Source: an uncultured Lachnospiraceae bacterium (GTDB lineage: Bacteria > Bacillota > Clostridia > Lachnospirales > Lachnospiraceae). From it: 35,775 nt of DNA. Below, piece after piece: positions 1 to 8,964 of this stretch. Location: assembly GCA_947178035.1 (NCBI GenBank), contig CAMWXA010000002.1:1-35775 (forward strand), in the 5' to 3' direction. A program made the position numbers and the translations under genes. The notes below the pieces were generated by a model, which made no database searches, was not told the origin of the DNA, and saw nothing but the letters and a program-made list of their open reading frames with translations. Numbering within the stretch: the first letter of the stretch is position 1; each line of letters starts with the position of its first letter.

Positions 1-1
1 T

Positions 2-946
2 ACTTATACAGATATGGGTTTTGCCGAATACGAAAATATAACAGTTATAAAGAAAAAAGGGCAATTATTGGACGAATTGCTTTTTGTGGCAGGAAATTTA
101 GTACAAGATGCACAGTATTATTGCGTATTAAGGGATTCCGTGATTGTCAGAGGGAGCATTGCAGAGAAAAGAAGAAACAATAATATTTGCAGAAAACTTG
201 TTAGTTCTGCTCATTATATTGAACAAGTCAAAAGACTATTTGTTCAGCAGCCATATTTAGGCGCTTTGTTTGCGGAAGAACTATTTGATGATGGTTATTT
301 GTCACAAAGTTTTTGTAAGCAGTTTTTGTTGGAAGAACAGGCAGAGCTATTAAGACAAAACGGCTGTCATGCCATGGCGGGAGAACAACTTATAAACCAT
401 GCGGGAAGTTTTTGGGTAAGAGCAGATGTATTGGAAGAAATTGAGAAAAAAAATATAGTTTGCGATCACATCCCAGAGCAGGGGCTTTCAGACATATTTC
501 CATATTTTGTAAAGGCGGCAGGATATTATTCAGGAATGCTCTATAATGCAAACGTCACAGCAAAAGAACATATGTGGGAAAAAGTTTTGTTATATGAACT
601 AATGGATGATGTTGTTTTTTTTGATGAGAATCATTTTAAAAGACAGATATTGGAGGAAAATATTTTGAAGTTTGCCAGCCGTTTTCAAAATATATACATA
701 TATGGAGCAGGGAAGTATGCAAAAAGACTGATCGTTTTTTTAGAAAGAAAGAGAGTAGTGATTAAAAAAATTATTCTGACATCAAAGGTGTCCGAATTAA
801 AATTCATGGGATACCCAGTAAGTGAGATTGATGAAATTTCGCTTGGCGAAAATGAGGGAATCATTGTAGCTATGTCAGAGAGAAACCAGAAGGAAGTAAA
901 AGAGAAACTAAAGATGTATCCAGAGGAAAGTATATATTATGTATAG
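2..946 (+). CDS. RgpF-like polysaccharide protein with C-terminal YGAG module, 5' truncated
   Basis: The reading frame is open from the left edge of the window, so the N-terminus lies outside. The first ATG inside is at 14 (310 residues from there). The middle contains a GSFWVRADVLEEI stretch after an 'NPxLG'-like QQPYLGALF segment. This arrangement recalls the C-terminal part of rhamnan-synthesis F (RgpF) proteins, which act in cell-wall polysaccharide assembly; I infer a glycosyltransferase-related role. From about residue 228 (counted from the ATG at 14) a second module begins with IYIYGAGKYAKRL, a strand, glycine-rich turn and helix typical of a Rossmann-like fold. The same module recurs in nine more proteins of this cluster. 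It ends in TAG, and the next gene starts 96 bases on. The RgpF assignment is moderate; the partial state is certain. Confidence 0.6.
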   Translation, partial: TYTDMGFAEYENITVIKKKGQLLDELLFVAGNLVQDAQYYCVLRDSVIVRGSIAEKRRNNNICRKLVSSAHYIEQVKRLFVQQPYLGALFAEELFDDGYLSQSFCKQFLLEEQAELLRQNGCHAMAGEQLINHAGSFWVRADVLEEIEKKNIVCDHIPEQGLSDIFPYFVKAAGYYSGMLYNANVTAKEHMWEKVLLYELMDDVVFFDENHFKRQILEENILKFASRFQNIYIYGAGKYAKRLIVFLERKRVVIKKIILTSKVSELKFMGYPVSEIDEISLGENEGIIVAMSERNQKEVKEKLKMYPEESIYYV

Positions 947-1042
947 CAGGATAAGAGCTGTGGGGAAATAGCTTCGATCAGGCAATTGGTTAAGTTAAAT
1001 ATTTGAAATGGAGAGTGCCAATCATGGACAGGGGGAATATTT
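947..1042. other. Intergenic gap without convincing signals
   Basis: No promoter, hairpin or short gene with a ribosome site could be supported here. An ATG at 1024 opens only eight codons out of frame with the next gene. Confidence 0.5.
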
Positions 1043-1471
1043 GTGAATGAGGTAGAAAGACAAATATTGGATATGTATGCAAAAGATTGTAGTGTAGGAG
1101 AAATATCTTATACATTACTAGGTAAAATGCTGGATGAAAAGTTTGTTAAAGAAAGATTGGAATTATTTCAAAAAGAAGAATTCTATTTGTATGCAGGCAC
1201 ATATATGGCGGTTCAACTTTACAGAATTGGTAAAAAATATATTTCAATAAAAGGAATTGTGGATAAAAAAGGTAATATTCCACTCAAAGAAGATGCACCA
1301 GTATTAACACTGGATGAGTTAAGGAAACAATACAATGGTGAAAATCTTATTATCACTTCTGTACGATATTACACAGAAATCAAAGAAGAGTTAATGGAAT
1401 TTATAGATGAGAAAAAAATTTACTATATTGGAGAGCTGATGCAGGGAATAAGCGATCATATAATTGAGTAA
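1043..1471 (+). CDS. Small stand-alone Rossmann-like module protein (142 aa)
   Basis: GTG start preceded by GGGGGAA at 1031-1037. About 45 helical residues are followed by a single module starting FYLYAGTYMAVQLYRI (about residues 47-62), then KGIVDKKGN and PVLTLDEL. This matches the order seen in the modules fused to the neighbouring glycosyltransferases (glycine-rich turn, GxxDxxxxxxG, then P-V-x-x-x-D-x-L). The signature is degenerate: the usual YGAG is reduced to YAG. No transferase domain is attached. It could be a free-standing partner that carries the module alone, or the remnant of a larger gene. It sits between the RgpF-like gene and a broken GT4, with 3 bases before the latter. Function unknown. 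Confidence 0.6.
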   Translation: MNEVERQILDMYAKDCSVGEISYTLLGKMLDEKFVKERLELFQKEEFYLYAGTYMAVQLYRIGKKYISIKGIVDKKGNIPLKEDAPVLTLDELRKQYNGENLIITSVRYYTEIKEELMEFIDEKKIYYIGELMQGISDHIIE

Positions 1472-1474
1472 TAT

Positions 1475-2092
1475 GTGGGGAAAAATCAAATGTTATATGT
1501 AACATATAATAATATCAATACCAATGCATTTATCGGGATTAAAAAAAAGATTTTGGCGCAGTGCCGCGCGTTTCAGAGAGCATTTGGTATTGTATATTAC
1601 ACGATATATAGTGGACAGATGATGTATTTGCTGCAGAACGGGCGCATAGTAGAAAAAGATTTTGCAGATACGAAGAAAGCATGCAATGAAGTATTATTGC
1701 AATGGATAGTAAAATTGAACATAAAACGGGTTTATATAAGGTATAACCTTTCTGATATTTGGTTTGTAGAATTTCTCAAAAACTTGAAAATAAAAAATGT
1801 GAAATGTATTTTAGAGTTTCCATCATATCCTTATGAAAGTGAAGGGTGGAGGAAACATGCAATTGAGGATGACTATTATAGGGTACAGCTGCATCAGTAT
1901 GTAGATTGCTGTACGACGTACTCAAATTGCAGCACTGTTTTGGACATTCCATGTATTACATTGGTAAATGGAGTTGATATCGATGAGCAACAAGAAAAAA
2001 AGTATAGAAAAAAAGACGGGAGTATTATATTGTTAGCAGTTGCCTCAATGGCAAAATGGCATGGATATGAGCGTGTTATACATGGAATATAG
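1475..2092 (+). pseudogene. GT4-type glycosyltransferase, N-terminal part, ended by in-frame TAG
   Basis: GTG at 1475 or, more likely, ATG at 1490 starts a GT-B-type N-terminal domain (VTYNNINTNAFIGIKKKILAQ). This is the usual opening of family 4 glycosyltransferases that transfer sugars to a growing polymer at the cytoplasmic membrane face. It includes LVNGVDID before the interdomain hinge and stops at TAG 2090-2092, just after WHGYERVIHGI. The same frame continues without another stop to 2569, giving NYYSNGG and then the C-terminal half of the same family. This is therefore a nonsense interruption rather than a natural gene end. Translation to 2092 alone would give only the acceptor-side domain, expected to be inactive. 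A sequencing error remains possible. Confidence 0.7.
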
Positions 2093-2569
2093 AATTATTA
2101 TTCCAATGGAGGACTAAGGAATATTCTATTTAATGTTGCAGGTGAAGGTGGTCAATTGCAGTACTACAAAAAACTTGTAAAGGAGTATCAGTTATATCGT
2201 CATGTAATTTTTCGAGGGCAGTTAAGTGGGGAATCGTTGGATGCAATGTATGACGATTCAGATATTGCAATTGGATCATTGGGATTTTATAAATATGGGT
2301 ATCAATCTGGTGCACCAATTAAGCTGAGAGAGTACTGCGCCAGAGGAATACCATTTGTATACGGATATGATGATATCTCTTTTAATGAAAACAATTATTT
2401 TGCACATAGAGTATCGAATGATTCTGAACCGATTGATATTCAAGAGATTATAGATTTCTATGAAACCGTGTATAATGACAGGGATTTTGTAAAGGATATG
2501 CGGCAATATGCGTTAACAAGCCTGACTTGGGACAGCATATTGCAGCCAGTTATTGATTACTTAAAATAG
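2093..2569 (+). pseudogene. GT4-type glycosyltransferase, C-terminal part, after in-frame TAG
   Basis: This is the continuation, in the same frame, of the gene starting at 1475/1490. It reads from the codon after TAG 2090-2092 to a TAG stop at 2567-2569. It holds the donor-binding half: NILFNVAGEGG, DIAIGSLGFYKYGYQSGAP and KLREYCARGIPF, the last two being the usual EX7E-like region of GT4 enzymes that recognises the nucleotide-sugar. The first possible restart is TTG 2156 behind GGTGAAGGTGG, but that G-rich stretch simply encodes GEGG, so true reinitiation is doubtful. Together the two parts make a normal-length family member of about 360 residues. The next gene starts 23 bases downstream. 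Confidence 0.7.
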
Positions 2570-2592
2570 AATACCAAAATGGAGACAATGAA

Positions 2593-3681
2593 ATGAAAAT
2601 AATGCATATTGTTGGAAATCGCCCTCAGTTTATCAAATTGGCACCCATATCAAGAAAACTAAAGAGCTATCAAATAGAAGAAGTGATCATACATACAGGA
2701 CAGCATTATGATGAAAATATGTCAACTATTTTTTTTGAGGAATTAGATATTCCACTTCCAAAAGTGAATTTAAATGCAGGGAGTGGAACGCATGCGCAAG
2801 TGACAGCAAATGTGATAAGCCGGTTAGAAGAAGTGATTATGAATGAGAGACCAGATGGCGTACTTATTTATGGAGATACAAATTCTACGCTTGCGGCTGC
2901 TATTGTCGTCAGCAAATTAAATATTCCGCTTTTTCATATAGAGGCTGGTCCGCGTACACATGATAAGTTCAATCCAGAAGAAAAAAACCGAATCGTAGCA
3001 GACCATTTATCGAATTATCTTTTTGTGCCTGATAAAATATCTGTGAACAACCTGGAAAACGAAGGGATTTCACCGGAAAGAATTGTTTTCTCCGGGGATG
3101 TAATGTATGACCAGTTTCTGTATACAGCAGCCCAGAGTAAGGATAATTTTCCGGAGAATTATCCAGACAATTTTATTTTGATGACATGGCATCGGCAGGA
3201 AAATACATGCAGTCGGGAGCGAATGAAACAGATGTTATCTTTTATTGAACAAATCAATTATAAAATTGTGTTCCCAATACATCCGCGCACTAGGAAGCTG
3301 CTTGTAGAATATCATTTGTGGCAGAGAGCAATGGACAATACAAAGCTGATGATCACCGCTCCAGTAGGTTATAAGGAGATGACCAGTTTATTAAGCCGAT
3401 GCAAAATGTTAATATCCGATTCGGGCGGTGCATCAAAAGAGGCATCCTTTGTAGGAAAGAAATGTTTTTTCCCACTAAAATTAGACGTATGGCCGGAATT
3501 AATTGAGGCGGGATTGATTAATATTGTTGATATAGAAGATGCAGGGTCAGTTCAATACAACATTGAAGCAATGAGGGAAGTTCTGAATTCGGATCAGGAA
3601 TTGCCCAAACCGGATTTCTTTGGAAATGGAAATGCTGCTGAGATTATAGTAAATACAATAAAAAAGGTGCTCAGTGCATAA
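2593..3681 (+). CDS. wbpI: UDP-GlcNAc 2-epimerase family, WbpI-like
   Basis: A complete 362-residue member of the non-hydrolysing UDP-GlcNAc 2-epimerase family (GT-B fold). The N-terminal strand and loop GNRPQF are at 8-13. The catalytic-region motifs are YGDTNST (93-99), HIEAG (115-119), PEEKNR (128-133) and WHRQEN (199-204), with a C-terminal SDSGGASKEA loop. WecB/MnaA makes UDP-ManNAc. WbpI/WlbD makes the 2-epimer of UDP-2,3-diacetamido-glucuronic acid. The following three genes match WbpB, WbpD and WbpE, so I infer the WbpI role. HIEAGPRT has Pro where WecB usually has Leu. ATG follows GGAGA at 2581-2585. It is cytoplasmic and cotranscribed with the next three genes. Confidence 0.8.
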   Translation: MKIMHIVGNRPQFIKLAPISRKLKSYQIEEVIIHTGQHYDENMSTIFFEELDIPLPKVNLNAGSGTHAQVTANVISRLEEVIMNERPDGVLIYGDTNSTLAAAIVVSKLNIPLFHIEAGPRTHDKFNPEEKNRIVADHLSNYLFVPDKISVNNLENEGISPERIVFSGDVMYDQFLYTAAQSKDNFPENYPDNFILMTWHRQENTCSRERMKQMLSFIEQINYKIVFPIHPRTRKLLVEYHLWQRAMDNTKLMITAPVGYKEMTSLLSRCKMLISDSGGASKEASFVGKKCFFPLKLDVWPELIEAGLINIVDIEDAGSVQYNIEAMREVLNSDQELPKPDFFGNGNAAEIIVNTIKKVLSA

Positions 3682-3703
3682 GTAGTAGAAGGGAAGAAGA
3701 TAT

Positions 3704-4777
3704 ATGAGATACGCACTCATAGGATGTGGAAGAATTTCGCCAAACCATATTGCGGCAGCAAAAAATAATAAACTTGAGATCGCTGCAATATGTGATATCA
3801 ATACATCATGTATGGCGGATAAGATGCTCAAATTTAAACTGAATGAAGGTATTAGGCGTTATACAGATTATCAGGAAATGATCGAGACAGAGAGACCAGA
3901 ACTGGTGGCAATCTGTACAGAAAGCGGAAAACATGCAGAGATTGCATTGTTTTGCATAGAGCATGGATGCAACTGTATTATAGAAAAACCAATTGCGTTA
4001 TCAATAGCAGATGCCGATGCAATCATTTCAGCGTCCATAAAGTATCATGTAAAAGTATGTGCGTGTCACCAGAACAGGTTTAACAAATCAGTTCAGATTA
4101 TCAGGGAAGCGGTGGATATGAACCGATTTGGGAAATTATTCTATGGGACAGCACATATCAGATGGTGCAGGAACCATGAGTATTTTGACAGGGCTTCATG
4201 GAGAGGAACATGGGAACAGGACGGCGGTGCGTTAATGAATCAGTGCATCCATAACATTGACCTTCTTCGATGGATGATGGGCAGTGAGATTGATGAAGTC
4301 GTCGGAATGACGGACAGGCTCAATCATGATTATATAGAAGCTGAGGATGTGGGACTTGCTCTTATCAAGTTTAAGAATGGAAGTTATGGGATCGTAGAGG
4401 GAACTACAGATATATATCCCCAAAATTTGGAGGAAACACTATACATATTTGGAGAAAAGGGAACTGTAAAGGCCGGCGGACAGTCTGTCAATGTGATAGA
4501 AGAGTGGCGGTTTTCAGACTTGCTTGATGATCCGGAGGAAGTGAAAGCAAGATTTCACGAAAATCCACCCAATGTATATGGATATGGGCACACACCGCTG
4601 TATGCTGATGTGATCAATGCCATACAGCAGGACAGGCAGCCCTATGTAAATGCGATGGATGGAAAAAGAGCATTGGAGCTCGTACTTGCAATATACAAAT
4701 CGGCAGCAGAGAGAGGTAGTGTCAAACTGCCATTAAAAGAATGTGCGACAATTGATTTTAAGGGAAGGTTTAGGTAA
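3704..4777 (+). CDS. wbpB: Gfo/Idh/MocA oxidoreductase, WbpB/WlbA-like sugar-3-dehydrogenase
   Basis: A 357-residue NAD-dependent dehydrogenase. The N-terminal Rossmann motif is LIGCGRISPNH (residues 5-15), the EKP signature is at 94-96 with the catalytic-type lysine at 95, and GGALMNQCIHNIDLL (174-188) contains the conserved His 183. The length and the GRISPNH motif fit WlbA/WbpB. These oxidise the 3-position of UDP-GlcNAcA to the 3-keto sugar for the WbpE aminotransferase and often recycle NADH with 2-oxoglutarate. GAAGGGAAG upstream of ATG 3704 is a good ribosome site. The stop overlaps the next ATG by one base (TAATG at 4775-4779), so translation is coupled to the acetyltransferase. Confidence 0.85.
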   Translation: MRYALIGCGRISPNHIAAAKNNKLEIAAICDINTSCMADKMLKFKLNEGIRRYTDYQEMIETERPELVAICTESGKHAEIALFCIEHGCNCIIEKPIALSIADADAIISASIKYHVKVCACHQNRFNKSVQIIREAVDMNRFGKLFYGTAHIRWCRNHEYFDRASWRGTWEQDGGALMNQCIHNIDLLRWMMGSEIDEVVGMTDRLNHDYIEAEDVGLALIKFKNGSYGIVEGTTDIYPQNLEETLYIFGEKGTVKAGGQSVNVIEEWRFSDLLDDPEEVKARFHENPPNVYGYGHTPLYADVINAIQQDRQPYVNAMDGKRALELVLAIYKSAAERGSVKLPLKECATIDFKGRFR

Positions 4778-5292
4778 TGTCATATTTCATACACGAAAGC
4801 AGTTACATAGATGAGAATGTTGTTATAGGAGATGAAACAAAGATATGGCATTTCTGTCACATTCAAGCAGGCGCATCTATAGGTGAAAAATGTTTGCTGG
4901 GGCAGAATGTGAATATTTCCAATAACGTTAATATTGGAAATGATGTAAAAATTCAGAACAATGTGTCAATATATGAAGGAGTTACTATAGAGGACAAGGT
5001 TTTTTTGGGACCGTCCTGTGTTTTTACAAACGACTTAACACCAAGGGCGGAATACCCGAAGGGAAAACAAAATTATCTGCGTACTGTAATTAAAGAAGGA
5101 GCCAGTATCGGTGCAAATGCAACAATTATTTGTGGACATACTATAGGAAGATATGCCATGGTGGCGGCAGGAAGTGTTGTAACGAAGGATATTCCAGATT
5201 TTAGTCTGGCAATGGGAGTACCTGCAAAGATATGCGGAAGGGTTGATAAAAAAGGAAATATTGTCAAAAGATTTGAAATAAAATCCAAGTAA
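4777..5292 (+). CDS. wbpD: Left-handed beta-helix N-acetyltransferase, WbpD/WlbB-like
   Basis: 171 residues, nearly all hexapeptide repeats of the left-handed beta-helix acyltransferase fold (NVVIGD, GASIGEK, NVNIGN, NVSIYEG, GASIGAN). There is a central SCVFTNDLTPRAEYP loop and a C-terminal VVTKDIPDFSLAMGVPAKI coil typical of sugar N-acetyltransferases. WbpD uses acetyl-CoA to acetylate the 3-amino group of UDP-GlcNAc3NA. Its position between a WbpB-like dehydrogenase (1-base overlap) and a WbpE-like aminotransferase makes that reaction the best assignment. Domain and fold are certain from sequence; the exact substrate is inferred from the neighbours. Confidence 0.85.
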   Translation: MSYFIHESSYIDENVVIGDETKIWHFCHIQAGASIGEKCLLGQNVNISNNVNIGNDVKIQNNVSIYEGVTIEDKVFLGPSCVFTNDLTPRAEYPKGKQNYLRTVIKEGASIGANATIICGHTIGRYAMVAAGSVVTKDIPDFSLAMGVPAKICGRVDKKGNIVKRFEIKSK

Positions 5293-5355
5293 CCTTTAGT
5301 ATATAGCATTTAATTAGTACAGTACAGAGAGCAGAGGGAGACCAGAATAGAAGTA

Positions 5356-6480
5356 ATGGAATTTCGGGATTTAAAGCAGCAATACCAATTACATAAAAAA
5401 GAAATTGACACAGCGATTCAGTCCGTGCTTAACAATACAGATTTTATAAGCGGCAGTAAGGTAAGTCAGTTGGAATCAGAGCTGGCAGAATATGTGGGCG
5501 TAGAACACTGTATTACCTGTGCGAATGGGACAGACGCATTACAGCTTGCACTTATGGCCTGGGATATCGGAATTAGTGATGCAGTATTTGTGCCGGATTT
5601 TACGTTTTTTTCAAGTGCAGAAGTAGTCTCATTTGCAGGAGCAACGCCAATATTTGTGGACATCGATGAGGAAACGTATAATATCGATCCCAAAAGCCTT
5701 GAAATTGCCATTGACTATGTAATTAAAAATACTTCGTTAAGGCCGAAAGTGATAGTAGCAGTTGATTTATTCGGACAGCCGGCGGATTTTGGGCGGATTA
5801 GGCAGATCGCAGAGCAATATGAACTTCTTATTTTGGAAGACGGCGCACAGGGATTTGGAGGCAGAATTGGTTCCCAAAAAGCCTGCAGCTTTGGCGATAT
5901 TGCAACGACTTCATTTTTTCCGGCAAAACCTTTGGGGTGCTATGGGGATGGGGGAGCGGTATTTACGGATAATGATGCGTGGGCTGAACTGGTCAGGTCC
6001 TATTGTGTGCATGGAAAAGGAAAAGATAAATATGATAATGTGCGAATCGGAATGAACTCGCGGCTGGATACTTTGCAGGCAGCGGTTTTGATTGAAAAAC
6101 TCAAATTCTTTGACAATGAGGTTATGCAGTGTAACCAGATTGCAAAAGCGTATACAAAACGACTGAAGGAGTTTGTAAAAGTTCCCATTGTCAAAGAGGG
6201 AATGTATTCAAGCTGGGCACAGTATACCATACGTTTTCAGGACGGGGAAGAACGGGAACGGGCAATAGCGGGATTAAAAGAAAATCATATTCCATCGGCA
6301 ATTTATTATAGGAAGCCTATGCATATACAGAAGGTGTTTGAAGAAAACAAGTATAACAAGTTGGATTACAGCATTGCGGAAAGGACATGTGATTGTTGTC
6401 TGTCATTACCGATGCATCCATATTTGGACAGCGCGAAAGAAGTGGAAAACATTGTCGGAGTGTTAAGGAGTTATTTATGA
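5356..6480 (+). CDS. wbpE: DegT/DnrJ/EryC1 aminotransferase, WbpE/WlbC-like
   Basis: A PLP-dependent sugar aminotransferase of 374 residues. GTDAL (58-62) binds cofactor phosphate, EDGAQ (161-165) holds the PLP-pyridine Asp, and FFPAKPLGCYGDGG places the Schiff-base lysine at 191. NSRLDTLQAA is the conserved substrate-side loop. In the WbpB/D/E/I route this enzyme aminates the 3-keto group of UDP-3-keto-GlcNAcA, usually from glutamate. It lies 63 bases after wbpD, and that gap shows no convincing promoter. Its stop overlaps the next start as ATGA at 6477-6480, indicating coupled translation. The donor and exact sugar are inferred from gene order. Confidence 0.85.
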   Translation: MEFRDLKQQYQLHKKEIDTAIQSVLNNTDFISGSKVSQLESELAEYVGVEHCITCANGTDALQLALMAWDIGISDAVFVPDFTFFSSAEVVSFAGATPIFVDIDEETYNIDPKSLEIAIDYVIKNTSLRPKVIVAVDLFGQPADFGRIRQIAEQYELLILEDGAQGFGGRIGSQKACSFGDIATTSFFPAKPLGCYGDGGAVFTDNDAWAELVRSYCVHGKGKDKYDNVRIGMNSRLDTLQAAVLIEKLKFFDNEVMQCNQIAKAYTKRLKEFVKVPIVKEGMYSSWAQYTIRFQDGEERERAIAGLKENHIPSAIYYRKPMHIQKVFEENKYNKLDYSIAERTCDCCLSLPMHPYLDSAKEVENIVGVLRSYL

Positions 6481-7748
6481 GTCGATTTCAATATAAGATG
6501 ACAGTGATCGTGCCTTCTTATAATAATGGCCAATATATCAGGCAGGCTTTGGATTCAATTTTAATGCAGAAGGTGGATTTTCGCTATCAGGTGATCATAA
6601 CAGATGATTGTTCACAAGATGATTCACAGGACATCATAAAAGAAAATGAATTAAAATATCCAGACAAAATATTGGCGTTGTATTCAGATAAGAACTGCAG
6701 ATTGTTTCAGAATGTATTAAAAGCGCTAAAGAGAATGGACAGCGAATATTTTTGTGTGTTAGACCCAGATGACTATTGGTCAGATGACAGGCGGCTTCAG
6801 AAAGCAGTGGATTTTTTGGATAAAAATCCAGACTATACAATTTATGGAACAAATGCGTATAAGCTCTATAATGATGGGACTGTTGAACTGTATTACAACC
6901 GCCCTAAAATAAAGGATTATACAAGTACTTATGAAGATTTTTTAATGGAAAAAAGCGTGCTTTCCAATACATTTGCGAGTACCTATAGAAACATATATTT
7001 TTCAAACGGGGTGCCAGAGGAATACGCAAACATCGTAGGATCAAAATTTGAAGAGTCATTCCGGGCTGATTCTGCAAGAAATCTGATTCATCTTAAAAGA
7101 GGAAAAGCATATTTTCTGAATGAAAGTATTGGCTATTCCAGACGACATGGAAAAGGGCTGGCCTCTTGTCTGAAAGAGTATGAACGGTATATCACAGCCG
7201 CGTTTGCACACATTGGCTTTTTTGAATTCTTTGGTAAAGAGCACAAAAAACACTACGAAAAAATGATTAGGAAACTATATACAGCCGCAGTGAAAGCATA
7301 TTATCAGGAGATTGTTTCTGAAAAGATACCGATTATGCCGGAAATGGTCAGAGCGTATTTTTGTACAGTCATGGAATGGCTTCAAACACATCAAAGTCAA
7401 AATCTGGATGTGCGCATCCCCTTTTCGCTGCAGAAGTTCAGCGAGGCAATACAGGGCAAAGTGATTATATGGGGGACAGGAAATGCAGCTTCCCGCATAA
7501 TCGGACAGTATGGTATCCCTATACATCCGGATACCATTTTTGTAGACAACGATATGCGCAGGCAGGGAAAGGAATTTATGGGGAAGATTGTGCAAAGTCC
7601 TGATGTAATCCAGGGCAGGACAGATGCTTTTGTAGTCATCGCAAGCAGTTATGATAAAGAAATCATAAAACAGATTAGGGAACAGGGGCTGTGTCCGATC
7701 GATAGAATAATCAATATTTACGACTATGAAAGAGTGTTTGTTTCATGA
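6477..7748 (+). CDS. GT2 family glycosyltransferase with C-terminal WGTG module
   Basis: I start this at ATG 6477, behind TAAGGAG, because the GT-A fold begins directly after it (MTVIVPSYNNGQYIRQALDS). The frame is open further upstream to 6393, but that stretch overlaps wbpE. The domain has ITDDCSQDD and the metal-binding DPDDYW motif at about 96-101, giving a 423-residue inverting GT2 enzyme that would add a sugar from a nucleotide donor to a lipid-linked acceptor. From about residue 327 the shared module begins (KVIIWGTGNAASRI), followed by FVDNDMRRQG and a C-terminal alpha/beta tail. The ATGA overlap with wbpE shows operon membership. The acceptor is unknown. Confidence 0.85.
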   Translation: MSRFQYKMTVIVPSYNNGQYIRQALDSILMQKVDFRYQVIITDDCSQDDSQDIIKENELKYPDKILALYSDKNCRLFQNVLKALKRMDSEYFCVLDPDDYWSDDRRLQKAVDFLDKNPDYTIYGTNAYKLYNDGTVELYYNRPKIKDYTSTYEDFLMEKSVLSNTFASTYRNIYFSNGVPEEYANIVGSKFEESFRADSARNLIHLKRGKAYFLNESIGYSRRHGKGLASCLKEYERYITAAFAHIGFFEFFGKEHKKHYEKMIRKLYTAAVKAYYQEIVSEKIPIMPEMVRAYFCTVMEWLQTHQSQNLDVRIPFSLQKFSEAIQGKVIIWGTGNAASRIIGQYGIPIHPDTIFVDNDMRRQGKEFMGKIVQSPDVIQGRTDAFVVIASSYDKEIIKQIREQGLCPIDRIINIYDYERVFVS

Positions 7749-7776
7749 AAGAGGCGATTGGTAAAAGAGGTATAGT

Positions 7777-8964
7777 ATGAGGAAAGTAATCGTTTCATTG
7801 ACCACATATCCTGCCCGAATAGCAGGAATCAGGAGAGTACTTGACAGTCTGATGAGACAGACTTATAAACCGGATAAGGTAGTAATATCTCTGGCAGAGG
7901 ATCAATTTGATAGGAAAATGGTCCCGGTTGATTTATCACCCTATATTGCAAAGGGGCTGGAGATACATTGGTGTCAGCATGATATGAAAGCACACAAAAA
8001 ATATTTGTATGCACTTCAGGAGTACCACGATTCTTATGTAATTACAGTAGATGATGATTTCTATTATGACTGCTATCTGGTGGAGGAGCTTGTCCGAAAT
8101 GCGGAACGATTTCCGGGATGTGTACTGGCCAGGCGCAGTCATTTAATCACAGCCGACCGATTGGGGAATATCGCACCCTATGAAAAGTGGTGGAGTGAGT
8201 GCATTCATTATGTGGAGAAACCACGTATGGACTTATTTGCTGTGGGGTGCGGGGGGATTCTGTATCCGCCCAATGCGGTCAACCGGGAGGCTTTTAACAT
8301 TGAGAATGTGAAAAGGTACTGTCTGTATGCAGATGATATCTGGCTCAAGATAATGGAACTTATGAATAACACGCCGGTGGTGCAGATTGACACACGTTAT
8401 TATGATATATACCATTCAGAATACAGGCGAGACGGATTATATCAAAACTATAACGGAAACGGTGGAAATGACAAACAGTTACACGAATTGTTAAATGCAT
8501 ATTGCCATTTGTGGGAACAGTCAAAGCCCATTGAGAAGAAAATTTTTTCCGATGGAATGGTATATGAGGATGAAGTGGAAGCAGGAAAGTTGACAGATGA
8601 CAAAAATTATATTGATACGTGGATAAAAGGGCTAGAGAGATATCAAAAAATTGTTTTATATGGAGCCGGAACGATGGCAGAACGAGTTTACAGGATTTTG
8701 GAAAAATACCATTATGAAGATCGAGTCACGGCGTTCGTCGTGAAAGACCCTTTACAAAATCCGGGAGAGATTGAAAAAGTTAAAGTGGTGCAGTATCAGC
8801 AGCTGGATTACAGAGGTGCAGCGTGCATAATATGTTTGAAGAATAAGGAGCAGCAGCTTCTTATGAATCAGGAGCTTTTGAGATCAGGATTGGAAGAATG
8901 GCAGATTCTGCGGCTGAATGACAGGATGCAGCGGATAATCGGCAGACAGTTGGCAAAAGGATGA
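7777..8964 (+). CDS. GT-A-like glycosyltransferase with C-terminal YGAG module
   Basis: 395 residues. The opening VIVSLTTYPARIAGIRRVLDS and QTYKPDKVVI belong to a family of GT-A-like transferases common in polysaccharide clusters. A DDD metal-binding triad lies in VITVDDDFYY (about residues 92-94), and YADDIWLK (about 188-195) is a likely acceptor-side or base motif. A linker leads to the shared module at about residue 290: KIVLYGAGTMAERVYRIL, then FVVKDP and a strand/helix tail. It starts 28 bases after the preceding gene and overlaps the next as ATGA at 8961-8964. The sugar specificity cannot be read from sequence. Confidence 0.75.
   Translation: MRKVIVSLTTYPARIAGIRRVLDSLMRQTYKPDKVVISLAEDQFDRKMVPVDLSPYIAKGLEIHWCQHDMKAHKKYLYALQEYHDSYVITVDDDFYYDCYLVEELVRNAERFPGCVLARRSHLITADRLGNIAPYEKWWSECIHYVEKPRMDLFAVGCGGILYPPNAVNREAFNIENVKRYCLYADDIWLKIMELMNNTPVVQIDTRYYDIYHSEYRRDGLYQNYNGNGGNDKQLHELLNAYCHLWEQSKPIEKKIFSDGMVYEDEVEAGKLTDDKNYIDTWIKGLERYQKIVLYGAGTMAERVYRILEKYHYEDRVTAFVVKDPLQNPGEIEKVKVVQYQQLDYRGAACIICLKNKEQQLLMNQELLRSGLEEWQILRLNDRMQRIIGRQLAKG

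Noticed and set aside
6393-6476. Longer N-terminus of the GT2 gene
   Set aside because: It overlaps wbpE by 88 bases and lacks GT2 similarity. ATG 6477 has a ribosome site and the fold begins right after it.
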